From NCBI GenBank assembly GCA_030430725.1, contig JAUIKP010000194.1, positions 1 through 6,429 of the forward strand: 6,429 nt of DNA, in the 5' to 3' direction. The notes under the pieces are model-generated. The model saw only the letters and a list, made by a program, of their open reading frames with translations. It did no database searches and had not been told where the DNA came from. Shown here in pieces: positions 6,421 through 6,429 of this stretch. Both the position numbers and the translations under genes were made by a program. The DNA is from Nitrospiria bacterium (GTDB lineage: Bacteria; Nitrospirota; Nitrospiria; Nitrospirales; UBA8639). The number at the start of each line of letters is the position of its first letter. The first letter of the stretch is position 1.

Positions 6421-6429
6421 ACCTTCACT

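Overview
The window looks like a moderate-GC Gram-negative bacterium whose metabolism relies on periplasmic haem proteins. Three kinds of exported electron-transfer component sit together: an ethylbenzene-dehydrogenase/NxrC-type haem b subunit and two five-haem c-type cytochromes. A Nitrospirota (Nitrospira-like) nitrite oxidiser or relative is my best guess. That guess rests on the type of γ-subunit-like protein and on the mix of genes, not on a database match, and it is an inference.

Layout. Positions 1-390 hold the C-terminal end of an NHL-repeat (β-propeller) protein whose start lies off the left edge. A gap of about 220 bp without a gene follows. From about 615 to 4618 four genes run on the plus strand with a 4-bp overlap and then gaps of about 50-57 bp, so they look like one operon: a haem b-binding EB_dh/NxrC-like protein, a small exported PDZ-domain protein, and two tandem pentahaem cytochromes c related to the cytochrome c554 family. 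On the minus strand, converging on the operon, ilvD (dihydroxy-acid dehydratase, branched-chain amino acid synthesis) fills 4646-6319. The last 110 bp hold the ilvD leader and a perfect 9-bp inverted repeat.

How the genes may work together. All four operon products begin with an export signal, so their work is outside the cytoplasm. The EB_dh protein belongs to the family that supplies the haem b γ subunit of DMSO-reductase-type periplasmic enzymes (ethylbenzene dehydrogenase, chlorate and selenate reductase, nitrite oxidoreductase). No molybdopterin α subunit or iron-sulfur β subunit is in the window. The cluster is therefore either a detached accessory module serving a catalytic core encoded elsewhere, or a stand-alone haem b to multihaem c relay. 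The two cytochromes are clearly paralogous: five CXXCH motifs in the same order, five further histidines in matching places, and a shared haem-free C-terminal domain. ilvD is an ordinary housekeeping neighbour with no evident functional link.
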